A stretch of DNA of 64,000 bases from Verrucomicrobiota bacterium (lineage in GTDB: Bacteria; Verrucomicrobiota; Verrucomicrobiia; Chthoniobacterales; UBA10450), in assembly GCA_003218975.1 (NCBI GenBank), contig QHPD01000099.1:1-64000 (forward strand), in the 5' to 3' direction. Shown piece by piece: positions 10,210 to 20,352 of this stretch; within the stretch, counting starts at the first letter, position 1, and every line of letters begins with the position of its first letter. Position numbers and translations under genes: made by a program. A model generated the notes under the pieces. It searched no databases, was not told the DNA's origin, and worked only from the letters and a program-made list of their open reading frames with translations.

Positions 10210-11556
10210 TCATAATCCATATTGCTGTAACCGCCGGTAAAATGCGCTTCTGCTCAAGCCCAGAGCTTCCGCTGCTTTGCGCGCATTGCCGTCGTTCCGC
10301 GCCAGCGCCTTCTTAATTAGAAATGCTTCTACTTCTTCGAGACTCATCTCCTCAAGACTGCGAGACTCAGCCCCGGCAAACGCCAGGCCAAGATCGGCCG
10401 CTCTTATCTGTCGATCCTGCGCCATGAGCACGGCCCGTTCGACGACGTGATCGAGCTCGCGAACATTTCCAGGAAACCGATGTTGCAATAAGCGCTCCCG
10501 CGCGGCTTCATCGAAAACGCTAACCTGTTTCCGATATCGTTGCGCGTGTTGTCGCAGAAAGCTATTCGCCAGCGGCATAATATCCTCCCGTCGCTCACGC
10601 AACGCGGGTAATGAGATTTGAATTGTATTCAGTCGAAAGAGGAGATCCTGCCGGAAACGCCCGGCCACGATTTCGTCCTGCAGATTTGCGTTTGTGGCGG
10701 AAATGATGCGCACATTTGCGTGCATTGTCTTCGACGATCCAACACGTTCAAAATTGCCGGTCTCGATGACGCGCAGAAGCTTTGCCTGTTGGGCAAGCGG
10801 AATATTTGCGATCTCGTCCATAAAAAGCGTTCCCTCATCCGCAAGTTCAAATCGTCCTGCGCGATCTGTCTTTGCATCAGTGAACGCGCCTTTTACATGT
10901 CCAAACAATTCGCTCTCAAAAAGGGTTTCCGACAAGCCGCCCATGTTGACTGTAATCATCGTTCGCGATGCGCGTGGCGAGAGCGTGTGAAGCGCTTGTG
11001 CGATCAAGCCTTTGCCTGTTCCGTTTTCTCCTGTGATCAGCACGTTCGCGTCAGACGGCCCGACGCGTGAAATCATTTCCATCACCGGCCTCATCGCGGG
11101 CGATTCGGCAATCAGATTCGGCATGCTGCCACGTAGCAACTGATTTTCGGCTTCGAGTTTGCGGCCGCGGCGGAGGGCCGTCGCCAGCTCAATCTGTGTG
11201 CGCACAATTGTCAGAAGCCGCTCGTTATCCCACGGCTTCGTCACAAAATCCCGCGCACCGCGTTTCATTGCTTCCACCGCCAGATCGATTGATGCCCAGG
11301 CTGTCATCACGACAATCGGCAACGTGCTGTCGATCTCTTGAATTTTGGGAATGGCTGTCAAACCTTCCTGTCCCGACGTCGTATCGCGCGTGTAATTAAG
11401 ATCCATTACCAAGAGCGCGTAATCTTTCTTTTCCAGCGCATTAAACACCGCGGCGAGCGAAGTGACCGCTTCCGTTTGATAACCCTCGCCTTTGAGTAAG
11501 ATGCGCAGCGCTTCCAGCACGTCGCGCTGATCATCCGCAAGAAGAATCCGAGTCAC
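10210..11556 (-). CDS. Sigma-54-dependent response regulator (NtrC family: REC-AAA+-HTH_8)
   Basis: REC motif; GENGTGKG Walker A; ESELFGHVKGAFTDA (GAFTGA variant); Fis-like C-terminus. Confidence 0.95.
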   Translation of the reverse strand: MTRILLADDQRDVLEALRILLKGEGYQTEAVTSLAAVFNALEKKDYALLVMDLNYTRDTTSGQEGLTAIPKIQEIDSTLPIVVMTAWASIDLAVEAMKRGARDFVTKPWDNERLLTIVRTQIELATALRRGRKLEAENQLLRGSMPNLIAESPAMRPVMEMISRVGPSDANVLITGENGTGKGLIAQALHTLSPRASRTMITVNMGGLSETLFESELFGHVKGAFTDAKTDRAGRFELADEGTLFMDEIANIPLAQQAKLLRVIETGNFERVGSSKTMHANVRIISATNANLQDEIVAGRFRQDLLFRLNTIQISLPALRERREDIMPLANSFLRQHAQRYRKQVSVFDEAARERLLQHRFPGNVRELDHVVERAVLMAQDRQIRAADLGLAFAGAESRSLEEMSLEEVEAFLIKKALARNDGNARKAAEALGLSRSAFYRRLQQYGL

Positions 11557-11618
11557 CGCTTAACTCTCAATCGCGAATTCGACTCACTGTCAATCACGCA
11601 GCTCAGATCTCTTATACT

Positions 11619-11816
11619 TCAGAGAACACTTTGCCGCGCGGGCAATTCGGATATCGGTGGCCAGCTAATCGGCCGAAGATCAAGAATGTCCGAAGGCCGC
11701 TTCCTTTTGCGCTGACGCAGTTGATCGAGCGCGAGATAGATCACCGGAGTGGTATAAAGCGTGAGGATCTGCGAAACGATCAGGCCGCCGACGATGGCGA
11801 TAAAGCGCGCAATCTT
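11619..11816 (-). pseudogene. C-terminal remnant of an RND efflux transporter (AcrB/MdtB-type)
   Basis: Reverse-strand frame [65 protein letters not shown]; contains the RND 3' signature [19 protein letters not shown]. Confidence 0.8.
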
Positions 11817-13047
11817 GCGAAGTCGCTGACGGCGTAGTGGCGCCGGCGTTTTGTCTCCGGCATCGCGGTCGCGAAAATCGCGAGCGCGATGGAAGCGATT
11901 CCAGCCAGCGCGAGGAACGCGACGTTGTAGCCGGCACGTTGTACGATGAAACCGGCAACGCTATTGGACAGCGATGCCCAAGACCAGTAGCGGTCGCAAC
12001 CAAGCCCTGCACGAAATTGAATCGCCCTGTGCCGCGAGTGAGATCCGAAATAATGAGTACGCTCATGACGCCGAAAATTCCCGCCCCAATTCCGTCGAGC
12101 AATTGCACTCCGGTCAGATAAATCGGATTACCGCTCAGCGTGTAGAGGACGCCCCGAATGGGCAGCGCCGCGAACCCGATCAAAAAGACGGCGCGACGTC
12201 CCCATTCTGGCGCGAGCCGCCCCGCCATCAACGCGACCGGCACCATCACTAGTTGTGCGCCGACGATGCACACTGCCATGCAGAGGGAAGCTGCGCGCGG
12301 ATGTCCGACCGAAAGTTCCTGACCAACCAACGGCAACATCGCCGCATTCGCGAAATGAAAGAGCACTACCGAGAGGATAAAGATCGACAATGAGCGATTG
12401 ATCAGGACTTCGCGAAATCCGGAGACGTTTTGCTCGTTTGCCACTTCGCCTTTCTCGCAGCCCCGGGCCCATGCGAAATCGATTTCGTCCGCGCGGATGA
12501 AAAAGATCGCGACAATCGTAATCACGCAGTTCGCAGCGGTGAAATAGAAGATCGATTCGCGCGCAAAAATGTAACCGAGCAACCCAGCCGCGACTGCGCC
12601 GAAAACATTGCCCGCGTGATTAAATGTTTCGTTGCGCCCGATGCGCCAATCGAGGCCGGCGCGGCCGACAATTCCCAAGGTCATCCCTGCCATCGCCGGC
12701 GGGAAAAACGTTCCAACGACGCCCATTACGATCTGCGCGCCGACCATGTCAGCGAAGCTTTGGGAATAAATCACGGCCAGGGCGCCAATTCCAAGCAACG
12801 CCGTGCCGACGGCGAGCGCTACGCGTTTTTGTCGCAGTCGATCGACGAATGCCCCCACCGGCGTTTGCGCGATCAATCCTGCGATGCCGCCCGCAGAGAG
12901 CGCCACACCGATGGCGCGCGGATTCCAATGCCGCGATGCGGCCAGATAAATCGCAAGAAAGGGACCGACGCCAGTGTGCACGTCAGCCATCAGAAAATTG
13001 ACGGCGTCAAGTGCACGCAACGTTTGCTTGCTCGCCGCCGTTTTCAC
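11780..13047 (-). pseudogene. MFS transporter with a 1-nt frameshift near the C-terminus (spans ORF 11680-13173)
   Basis: 12-TM MFS protein; at ~11976 the frame breaks, and the next frame restores [51 protein letters not shown] start overlaps TGA of the upstream gene. Confidence 0.75.
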
Positions 13048-13388
13048 TTGTTGAAATTGAACGTGAAGTAAACGGCCGCGATAATGAGCAGGAACGACAC
13101 GATATTGTTCCAGCGCGGCATTTGCCGGAATAGCGCCCAGGCGATCGCCACGAACACGATGATGGTAATGCATTCTTGCATGACCTTGAGCTGCACGAGA
13201 TCGAAGCGTGCCGAGCCGATGCGATTGGCCGGCACCTGGAAGAGATATTCGAAGAATGCGAGCCCCCAGCTCGCCGCGATCGCGATCCAGAGCGGCGCCT
13301 GTTTGACTTTCAAGTGCCCGTACCAGGCGAGCGTCATGAAAATATTTGATATGATGAGCAGCAGTGCAGTGATCATTTTCGTTTTCAT
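13044..13388 (-). CDS. DMT-like membrane protein, DUF486 family
   Basis: LLLIISNIFMTLAWYGHLK...LAFFEYLFQVPANRIG...YFTFNFNK characteristic of DUF486. Confidence 0.9.
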   Translation of the reverse strand: MKTKMITALLLIISNIFMTLAWYGHLKVKQAPLWIAIAASWGLAFFEYLFQVPANRIGSARFDLVQLKVMQECITIIVFVAIAWALFRQMPRWNNIVSFLLIIAAVYFTFNFNK

Positions 13389-14080
13389 CAGGGCCGCGGC
13401 GGCATCAGCGCTGCGCCGTAAATCGGCGTGAGCGTTTGACCTTGAGCGCCAACCTCGGTCGCTTCAAAAGCGCGGCCGAATTCGTTTTCAGTGCCATAGC
13501 CTTTCGCGGAAATCGTCGCGCCTGTTTGCAGCAGCGCACTGAATTGCGTGCTTACGTGCGGCGCGATGCGCACGATCATGCCGTCGTCCAGCACCGCGCC
13601 CTCGATCTCGCCTCGCGGCGCATGCAGCACGACGCGAATTTTTTCGTCCGCCTGCATCGGTTTCAGATTTACGCCCTGCAAATCGGGCGGTGGTGGCGGC
13701 TGCATCGGACGCGCTTCGTTCAGCGATTGCCCGCTCGAGTTGGTGATCGTAAATGCGGTGAACACCGGCGACACTTCACGCACGCCTTGCGCAGTGATGC
13801 GCTCGTTAGGCTTTACCGAGCGTGTGAGATCGGCGCTCATGTGCGGCGGGAATTTCACCTGTGAGCCGTCGGCCAGCAGGAGGCCGTCCACTTCACCGCG
13901 CGGATTGAGCAAATACATGCTCACGGTGCCGGCGATTTGCTCCGTCGGAGGGACCGGCTGCGTGGCGGGCGTCGGCGGTACTGGTTGGGCAAGCGAAATC
14001 GCCGCTCCAACAACAAAACTCATGAGTATGATTGGAATGAGATGTTTCGTTTTCATGTCCATCGTTATTTCAACTTCCAT
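13388..14080 (-). CDS. Secreted hypothetical protein with two tandem ~60-aa homologous domains
   Basis: Signal peptide; PRGEVDGLLLADGSQVKFPPHMS...ITAQGV and PRGEIEGAVLDDGMIVRIAPHVS...ISAKGYG are internal paralogues. Confidence 0.75.
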   Translation of the reverse strand: MEVEITMDMKTKHLIPIILMSFVVGAAISLAQPVPPTPATQPVPPTEQIAGTVSMYLLNPRGEVDGLLLADGSQVKFPPHMSADLTRSVKPNERITAQGVREVSPVFTAFTITNSSGQSLNEARPMQPPPPPDLQGVNLKPMQADEKIRVVLHAPRGEIEGAVLDDGMIVRIAPHVSTQFSALLQTGATISAKGYGTENEFGRAFEATEVGAQGQTLTPIYGAALMPPRP

Positions 14081-14243
14081 GCCAGCGCCGAATGGCGTGC
14101 AAACCCCTGGAAATCAGCCCGCGAAACTGATCGAGTTTTTTGAAAACGTCCCCGAAGAAGACAACTCGCGTCCGGAATGCGGACAAGCGTGGCAGCGCAG
14201 TCCCGGGTAGCGCACGCGTCCCGTTTTCGCGGACACGCGGGAA

Positions 14244-15572
14244 TTACAGACCGTGCTCTTTTAGTTTCGTATAGAGAAATTGCCGGCGGATGCCGAGACG
14301 CCGCGCGGCTTCGGCGCGGTTGTTGCCGGTTTTGCGCAATGCTTTTTGCAACAGCATTTTTTCCAATCGCGCCGTCGCAGCCGGCAGATCGAGAGCAAGC
14401 AACTCGTCGATTGAGTCCCCCGGGGTCAGCGCGGTTTCAAAATCTAAATCGCCGTGATCGATCGCCACGCCGCGGACAGTGAGGCTCAGACTCCGCATCA
14501 AGTTTTCCAACTCGCGCACGTTGCCCGGCCAAGTGTGCTCAAGCAACGATTTCGCCGCTGCGGTGCTTAATTTCTTCGGCGCATCCGGCAAGGCGCGACG
14601 CAAAAAATGTTCGGCCAAAAGCAAAATGTCCGAGCCGCGCTCGCGCAGCGGCGGCAGCTCAATGCGCAAGACGTTGAGCCGGTAGAAGAGGTCTTCGCGA
14701 AATTTTTCCTCGCGTACGAGCGCCGCAAGATCGTGGCGCGTCGCGGCGATCACGCGAACATCGACATGTTGCACGGAGCTGCCCCCAACCGGCGTGATTG
14801 CGCGGTCCTGCAACGCGCGCAACATTTTCGCCTGCATCGCCGACGTCATGTCGCCAATCTCGTCAAGAAAAAGCGTGCCGCCGTCGGCCTCACGAAATCG
14901 CCCGGCGCGCGCCTGTAATGCGCCGGTGAATGCGCCGCGCACATGACCGAACAATTCGCTCTCGAGCAATTCGGCTGGAATCGCCGCGCAGTTCACGGCG
15001 ACGAAGGGACGCCGTGCGCGCTCACTGTGACAATGGACGGCGCGAGCCACGAGTTCTTTTCCAGTGCCCGTTTCGCCGAGGACAAGCACGGTCGCATCGC
15101 TCGAAGCGGCGAGGCCGATGAGCTTTTGCACTTCGCGCATCGGCAGGCTCGAGCCGATAAGCTCTTCCGCGCTGGAAATATCGATCTTTCCGGCCGCGAT
15201 CGTTGGCGGATGAGTGAGCGCACGCGCGAGCACGCCGCGAATGTCATCGCGGCCAATCGGCTTCGTCAGATGGTCGAACGCGCCGAGTTTCATCGCCTCG
15301 ATGGTGTTGGCACTATCGGCGAACGCGGTGAGAATCACGACCGGCGTGGATGCGCGATCGGGATGCGATTTAAGCGCGCGGAGCACTTCAAGTCCGTGCA
15401 TTCCGCGCAAGCGCAGATCGAGAAAAACCAGCGCGGCCCCGATTTCATCGAAGCGCGCAAGGGCGTCTTCGCCCGATGGCGCAATCGTCACCTCGTAGCC
15501 AAAATCGCGCACCGCCTCTGCGAGGCTCGATGCGAAGCCAGCGTCGTCTTCAACGATCAGGATTTTAGACAT
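14244..15572 (-). CDS. Sigma-54-dependent response regulator (NtrC family)
   Basis: REC; GETGTGKE; SELFGHVRGAFTGA; HTH_8 NRAEAARRLGIRRQFLYTKLKEHGL. Confidence 0.95.
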   Translation of the reverse strand: MSKILIVEDDAGFASSLAEAVRDFGYEVTIAPSGEDALARFDEIGAALVFLDLRLRGMHGLEVLRALKSHPDRASTPVVILTAFADSANTIEAMKLGAFDHLTKPIGRDDIRGVLARALTHPPTIAAGKIDISSAEELIGSSLPMREVQKLIGLAASSDATVLVLGETGTGKELVARAVHCHSERARRPFVAVNCAAIPAELLESELFGHVRGAFTGALQARAGRFREADGGTLFLDEIGDMTSAMQAKMLRALQDRAITPVGGSSVQHVDVRVIAATRHDLAALVREEKFREDLFYRLNVLRIELPPLRERGSDILLLAEHFLRRALPDAPKKLSTAAAKSLLEHTWPGNVRELENLMRSLSLTVRGVAIDHGDLDFETALTPGDSIDELLALDLPAATARLEKMLLQKALRKTGNNRAEAARRLGIRRQFLYTKLKEHGL

Positions 15573-17001
15573 GGCAATTCGATTTCAAAACGCGCGCCGT
15601 TTGTGCTTTCCACGCAGCGCAGCGTGCCGCCGTGCGCTTCGACAATTTCGCGCGCGATGCTGAGCCCGAGTCCGGCGCCGTTTCCGCGCGTGCTCACGAA
15701 TGGCTCAAATATTTTCTCGCGCTGCTCCGGCGCGATGCCGGGACCGGAGTCTTCGATAGCGATGCGGCAGCGCTCGTTGTGTAGCTGAATGTTAGCTTTG
15801 ATCCAGCCGCCGTGCGGCGTGTGTTGGACGGCGTTGAGCAAAAGATTGTCGAGCGCGCGAGACATGCTTTTTTCGTCGAAATTCCACTCGGCGTCCGGCG
15901 CGTCGCCGCTGAGCGCGAGATTTGTTTGCGCGGCTTGCTCGCGCACGTTGTCGATCCTCACTTGCAACCACGGCTTCAACGCAACCGGCGCACGGCGCAG
16001 CTCGCCGAGGCGCGTGATCGCGAGCAGGCGTTCGAGCAAATCGTCGAGCCGCTTGATTCCATCGAGTATTGCGCGCAACGCCGCGCTTTGCTGTTCGAGC
16101 GGCTTCACGAGTGCGTTCTCAGCTTTGAGTCGCATCGACGCGATCGGGTTGCGAATCTCATGCGCGATCTGCGCAGCCATCCGGCCCAAGGCGGCGGCGC
16201 GGTCGGCGCGCGCCAGTTTTTCAGAAAGCGCACGCGATTCGTCGCGTGCCGTTTTGAGCTTGGCATTGAGTTGATTTAGCGCGTTTACGATGCGATCGAG
16301 CTCGCGCTCACCGGTCGGTTTCAACGGCGGCAATTCCTCAGACGGTGTAGAGGCGATTGCCTTTTCGAGCGCGCGCACGCGAGCCGTCCAACTTTGCATA
16401 AACCACAGCACAGCCGCGCCTGAGAGCAGCGCGAAAATGAACAGCACGCCAAAGCCGAGCGTCAGTTTTTGATACGCTGCCGCCGCGCGAACGTGGGCGC
16501 GTCTCCTGCGCCGACCGGTTCTGCGCGCAGGATCAGCGTTTCCGTTTCGCTCGGAAATGACTGCGTTTGCGCGCTACCGCTGTTGAGCGCCGCCTGCGCG
16601 ACAGCGGCGATGCGCGCTGCTTCAGCTTCCGGCACATCTTTTTTCGGCACGCCCCCGCCAGCGTAACTGGGATATGCGTAGGCTAGGAAACCGTCGGGCG
16701 CACTCCAGAAGCCGCCTTCGACTTCCTTAAAATCTGCGAGCACGAGCTGAAGAATCAGCGTTAGCTCGCGGCGATGTTCGTCGGTCGCGAATGAACTGGG
16801 GGTTTGCGGAAAGCTAGCCTCGTAAGCGTTGAACCGCTGCGCCGTGAGGCTCGCCGCGCTTTCCACCTGCGTCTGCACGTGACCGATCTGCGCACCGACC
16901 CCCAACCGAAAGATCGACATCAACAAGAACGCAAGCGCGACGCAGATGACCACGATGAGCAGCCAGAGGCCAAGAAGCGACGCGCGGAGAGATGAAGTCA
17001 C
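15557..17001 (-). pseudogene. Sensor histidine kinase split by a 1-nt frameshift (ORFs 16462-17001 and 15557-16447)
   Basis: ORF1 ends ...GDAPTFARRQRIKN*; shifted frame reads AAAYQKLTLGFGVLFIFALLSGAAVLWFMQ into HAMP/HisKA/HATPase; break at ~16480-16489. Confidence 0.8.
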
Positions 17002-17094
17002 GCTTGCACTTTAATGGCTCTCATGTGGAATCCAACCGCCGCGCGAATCGCCCCATGTGAGCATGAAGCCGAAGCTCCGCCCACGTTGTGGCAG

Positions 17095-17540
17095 CTACCG
17101 ATGCACAGAACGTGCACGCCAGGGCAGATTTTCTTCGATGCCTTCAATCAACTCCGCCAAGCTGATCGGCTTGGCCAGGTACGGATGTCCCTCAATCCAC
17201 AAACCGGACTTTGTCTCTGCTTTGGTGACCAGAGCCGTCAGAAAGACAACCGGAACCCTACGCAACCCTGGATCAGATTGAATTCGAGCAGCGACTTCAC
17301 CTCCGTCCGTTTGCGGTATCGCAATATCCAGCAGGATTAAATCAGGCTTAAACCTCTGCGCTGTTTGGTGAGCTTTGGCCGCGTCGTTTTCTTCGCACAC
17401 AAAATAGTCTCGCGCCTTTTCCAATGCCAGCTTGGCCGAACGGGTGAAAGCATGGTCGTCATCGATAATTAAGATGCGCACTCTCTCTTTGACCGTTTCA
17501 GGGGTCTGAGGAAAAAAGTCTGCCTCGACTACCTTGTTCA
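17095..17540 (-). CDS. Single-domain response regulator (CheY-like)
   Basis: MNKVVEADFF...ILIIDDDHAF...LILLDIAIPQTDG...FLTALVTKAE; ATG at 17538-17540, the longer ORF is spurious. Confidence 0.88.
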
Positions 17541-17624
17541 TAATACCCCTTCGTACGCCTCTCCTGATTTTTGACCGCCAAAATATCAGCTCGGTTACAA
17601 TTTTTTGATGGAGTCTGCAATCGA

Positions 17625-18812
17625 CTAGCCGAGCGCGCCAAATGCGAGCCCGAGCCCGTAAGTCACAACGGCCACGATGATGCCGATCCAGGTCATTTCC
17701 AGACCCGATGCCCACCAGGAGCGGATCGTGATCAGCGATTTTAATGCGCCGACTAGAAAGTGCGCGACCAAACTGATGCTGAATGAAGTAATCACCGCTG
17801 GAATTCCGCCCAAGAAAAAGAAAGGGATAATTGGGACGAACGCACCAATCGCAGTCGAAATGCCCGCCGAGGACGCAGCAGTCCATTGATTCGGGAAACG
17901 GTGCTCGGAGAGTCCGAGCTCACTTTGTGCCATCGCCTGCACGAACTGCTCCGGCTGCTGGGCGAGGCGCTCCGCCATTCTTTGTGATTCTTCGGGCGTG
18001 AATCCCTGCAATTGGTAGAAGAGCGACATCTCTTCGATTTCTTCCTCCGGATTTTCCTCCACTTCCGCGCGCTCACGGGAAATCTCCGCTTCGTAAACCT
18101 CCGCTTCGCTCTTTGCAGCGAGATAGGCACCTGCGCCCATCGAGAGCGTGGAAGCAAGCATCCCCGCGAGGCCGGAAATAAGAATGTAATGTTGCTGGTT
18201 GTTTGTCGCGCCGGCCACACCTGAAACAATTCCGAACACCGCGCCCAACCCATCGTTTGCTCCGTAGATGGCGTCGGCCACCCAACTGCCGCCGCGCCCG
18301 TGCCAGCGTTCGCGCTTTAGAATCTTGTCGAGTGCAGTACGGGGGCTGACCGGTGGCGCCATGGCGCTCAACGCGCGGGCATGCGCTTTTTCCTCGAGCG
18401 CGCTCTTCCGCAAAAATTCCTGCACATCCTCTTCGCCAGCCAAGGTGCGCTCGGCTTGATCGTGAAATTCCGCCTCGTGCCGTTCTTCGGCGGCTTCCAT
18501 GCGGCGAATGGCAATCTCCGCGCCTGCGATCTTGTTCCACCAACGATTTAGCCGGCGCCCAAGCGTGTCTTTTAGAACAGGCGGCTCTGCGCCGAGGTCA
18601 ATCAGTTTTTTCTCCCAACGCTGCGCATGGCGCTCCTCGGCGTCCGCCATGCGCAAGAGAACGCCTTTGCGTTTCTCGTCCCGTTCGCGCTCGGCCAGAT
18701 CGCGATACACTTCCGCCGTTTCGACTTCCGCCCGCCAGTTGCGCTTGACCACTTCGATCGTTTGTCGTGGATCTTTCCGGTCATCCGATGGATTTTGGCT
18801 TTTCATGGTCAC
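17625..18812 (-). CDS. Ferritin-like/VIT1-CCC1 fusion membrane protein (MbfA-like)
   Basis: N-terminal rubrerythrin-like ExxH helices, C-terminal VIT1 domain DAIYGANDGLGAVFGIVSGVAGA. Confidence 0.88.
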   Translation of the reverse strand: MTMKSQNPSDDRKDPRQTIEVVKRNWRAEVETAEVYRDLAERERDEKRKGVLLRMADAEERHAQRWEKKLIDLGAEPPVLKDTLGRRLNRWWNKIAGAEIAIRRMEAAEERHEAEFHDQAERTLAGEEDVQEFLRKSALEEKAHARALSAMAPPVSPRTALDKILKRERWHGRGGSWVADAIYGANDGLGAVFGIVSGVAGATNNQQHYILISGLAGMLASTLSMGAGAYLAAKSEAEVYEAEISRERAEVEENPEEEIEEMSLFYQLQGFTPEESQRMAERLAQQPEQFVQAMAQSELGLSEHRFPNQWTAASSAGISTAIGAFVPIIPFFFLGGIPAVITSFSISLVAHFLVGALKSLITIRSWWASGLEMTWIGIIVAVVTYGLGLAFGALG

Positions 18813-19891
18813 TAATCGGCTGGCTCTATTGCGGCGCTAATTGGTGGTTCCGCTCTTTCTCTTAGTTGCTGCGCAGTAATGACCAACGCAACAGACCCGA
18901 TGATGAGCCCAGCCGCCACTAATGTTCGCATCCTCAAAGTTTCTCCAGCAAACGCGGCGCCCAACAGCACTGCCACAATTGGATTCACATAAGCATACGT
19001 AGCGACTTTTGCCGGATCACAATGTCGTAGTAGCCAAATGTAAGCGGTGTATCCGACCACGGCTCCGATAATCACTAAATAGGCAAATGATGCCAGCGAT
19101 AAGATCGACATTGAACTTGGATGCAAGCGTCGCGTTTCGCCCGTCACAACGCCGGCGAGCAAGAGAAGCAATCCGCCACAGATCATTTGTTGGGCAGCGG
19201 TGAGAAATGGCGAGGCTGCGTGTTTTGCTTTGCGTGAATAGAGCGAGCCAGCCGACCAGATAAACGACGAGAAAAGCAAGATCGACATCCCAATCGCAGG
19301 ATGGCGTCCGCCACTTGACGAGAAGCGGAGCGCGGGTCCGAGCAAGGTGCCGACCCCGAGAAAACCACCCACGAGACCCAGCCAGACAACTGGAATTGGC
19401 CGTCGCGCCATTCCGGTCGCCCACGCCAGCAGCACAATGTAAATGGGAACGATCGCCACGATCAACGCCGCCAATCCCGAATCGATATACTGCTCTGAGA
19501 TTGTCACCCCGCCATTGCCTGCGAGCAGCAAACAGGCACCGATGATCAACGACGTGCGCCAGTTCGCCCAAGTCGATTTACCGATGCCTTGCGACCACGC
19601 GATCGCGGACATGATCAGACCCGCAGCCACGAATCGCGCGCCCGCCATCAGAAACGGTGGAATTGTTTCAATGGCGAACCGAATTCCGAGAAAAGTCGAA
19701 CCCCAGATCAGATAGAGCGCAGCAAACGCGATGACGACTAAACTTCTTTTCGGCGCAGCCATGGAGCAATGACAATCTGCCATTCGCGCGAGCCAGCAAA
19801 CAGGGGTCGTTAAATCGTTGGAGCGTTGAAGCGCGGTATCCGTCGTGTCGAAATGTTGCACCCGGAATAAGTACAGAGGCGTTTGCGTCAA
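18812..19891 (-). CDS. DMT/EamA-family transporter (true start probably MAAPKRS..., ~19763)
   Basis: ALYLIWGSTFLGIRFAIETIPPFLMAGARF; two EamA repeats. Confidence 0.92.
   Translation of the reverse strand: MTQTPLYLFRVQHFDTTDTALQRSNDLTTPVCWLARMADCHCSMAAPKRSLVVIAFAALYLIWGSTFLGIRFAIETIPPFLMAGARFVAAGLIMSAIAWSQGIGKSTWANWRTSLIIGACLLLAGNGGVTISEQYIDSGLAALIVAIVPIYIVLLAWATGMARRPIPVVWLGLVGGFLGVGTLLGPALRFSSSGGRHPAIGMSILLFSSFIWSAGSLYSRKAKHAASPFLTAAQQMICGGLLLLLAGVVTGETRRLHPSSMSILSLASFAYLVIIGAVVGYTAYIWLLRHCDPAKVATYAYVNPIVAVLLGAAFAGETLRMRTLVAAGLIIGSVALVITAQQLRERAEPPISAAIEPAD
19809..19834 (+). repeat. Word-type intergenic repeat gttaaatcgttggagcgttgaagcgc
   Basis: Same words (GTTAAATCGTTG, GCGTTGAAGCG) recur at 63924-63945 on the minus strand. 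Confidence 0.6.
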
Positions 19892-19936
19892 ACGCCTGAT
19901 TAACGGGTTCGGTGCTCGCCGCGACGAGCACCGCTA
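19877..19936. repeat. REP/BIME-like bipartite hairpin
   Basis: AGGCGTTTGCGTCAAACGCCT and GGTGCTCG-CCGCG-CGAGCACC hairpins ending CTACAAC; architecture matches 58874-58939. Confidence 0.7.
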
Positions 19937-19955
19937 CAACACGCAATGCGTGTTT

Positions 19956-20216
19956 CTACGCACCACGCCTGAAAAGCAATCGATACAAAAGTAACAAGAT
20001 CATCGCCCCGACCACGGACATAATCCAACCGGCGACATAATTCTCGCCTACAAAAAGACGACCGATCCACGTTCCTACGAACGCGCCGGCGATGCCAAGC
20101 AAAATCGTGACGATGCAACCACCGGGATCTTTTCCCGGCATCAACAGTTTCGCGATGGCACCGATGACAAGGCCGATGACCAAAACCCAAATGATAGAGT
20201 GTGCGCTGAAGTCCAT
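19956..20216 (-). CDS. GlsB/YeaQ/YmgE (transglycosylase-associated) membrane protein
   Basis: IGLVIGAIAKLLMPGKDPGGCIVTILLGIAGAFVGTWIG. Confidence 0.92.
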   Translation of the reverse strand: MDFSAHSIIWVLVIGLVIGAIAKLLMPGKDPGGCIVTILLGIAGAFVGTWIGRLFVGENYVAGWIMSVVGAMILLLLYRLLFRRGA

Positions 20217-20352
20217 ATTCGACGAGTTTTATCGGATCGACTCATCCAGGACAAGAGAATTGGTTTGAACCGGATTTTTCGGAACGCTGTCGGCAGGCAG
20301 GAACGGCGCGCTGCGCTGTCCACGGCGGCCGGCGGTCGCGCCCTACCACAGG

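Noticed and set aside
14943-15788. Plus-strand ORF, 281 aa
   Set aside because: Antisense to the NtrC-family regulator, whose motifs are unambiguous.
20281-20347. GC-rich sequence ggcaggcaggaacggcgcgctgcg...ggtcgcgccctaccacag as another REP element
   Set aside because: Looks repeat-like but only one copy is present and the hairpin is weak, so not claimed.
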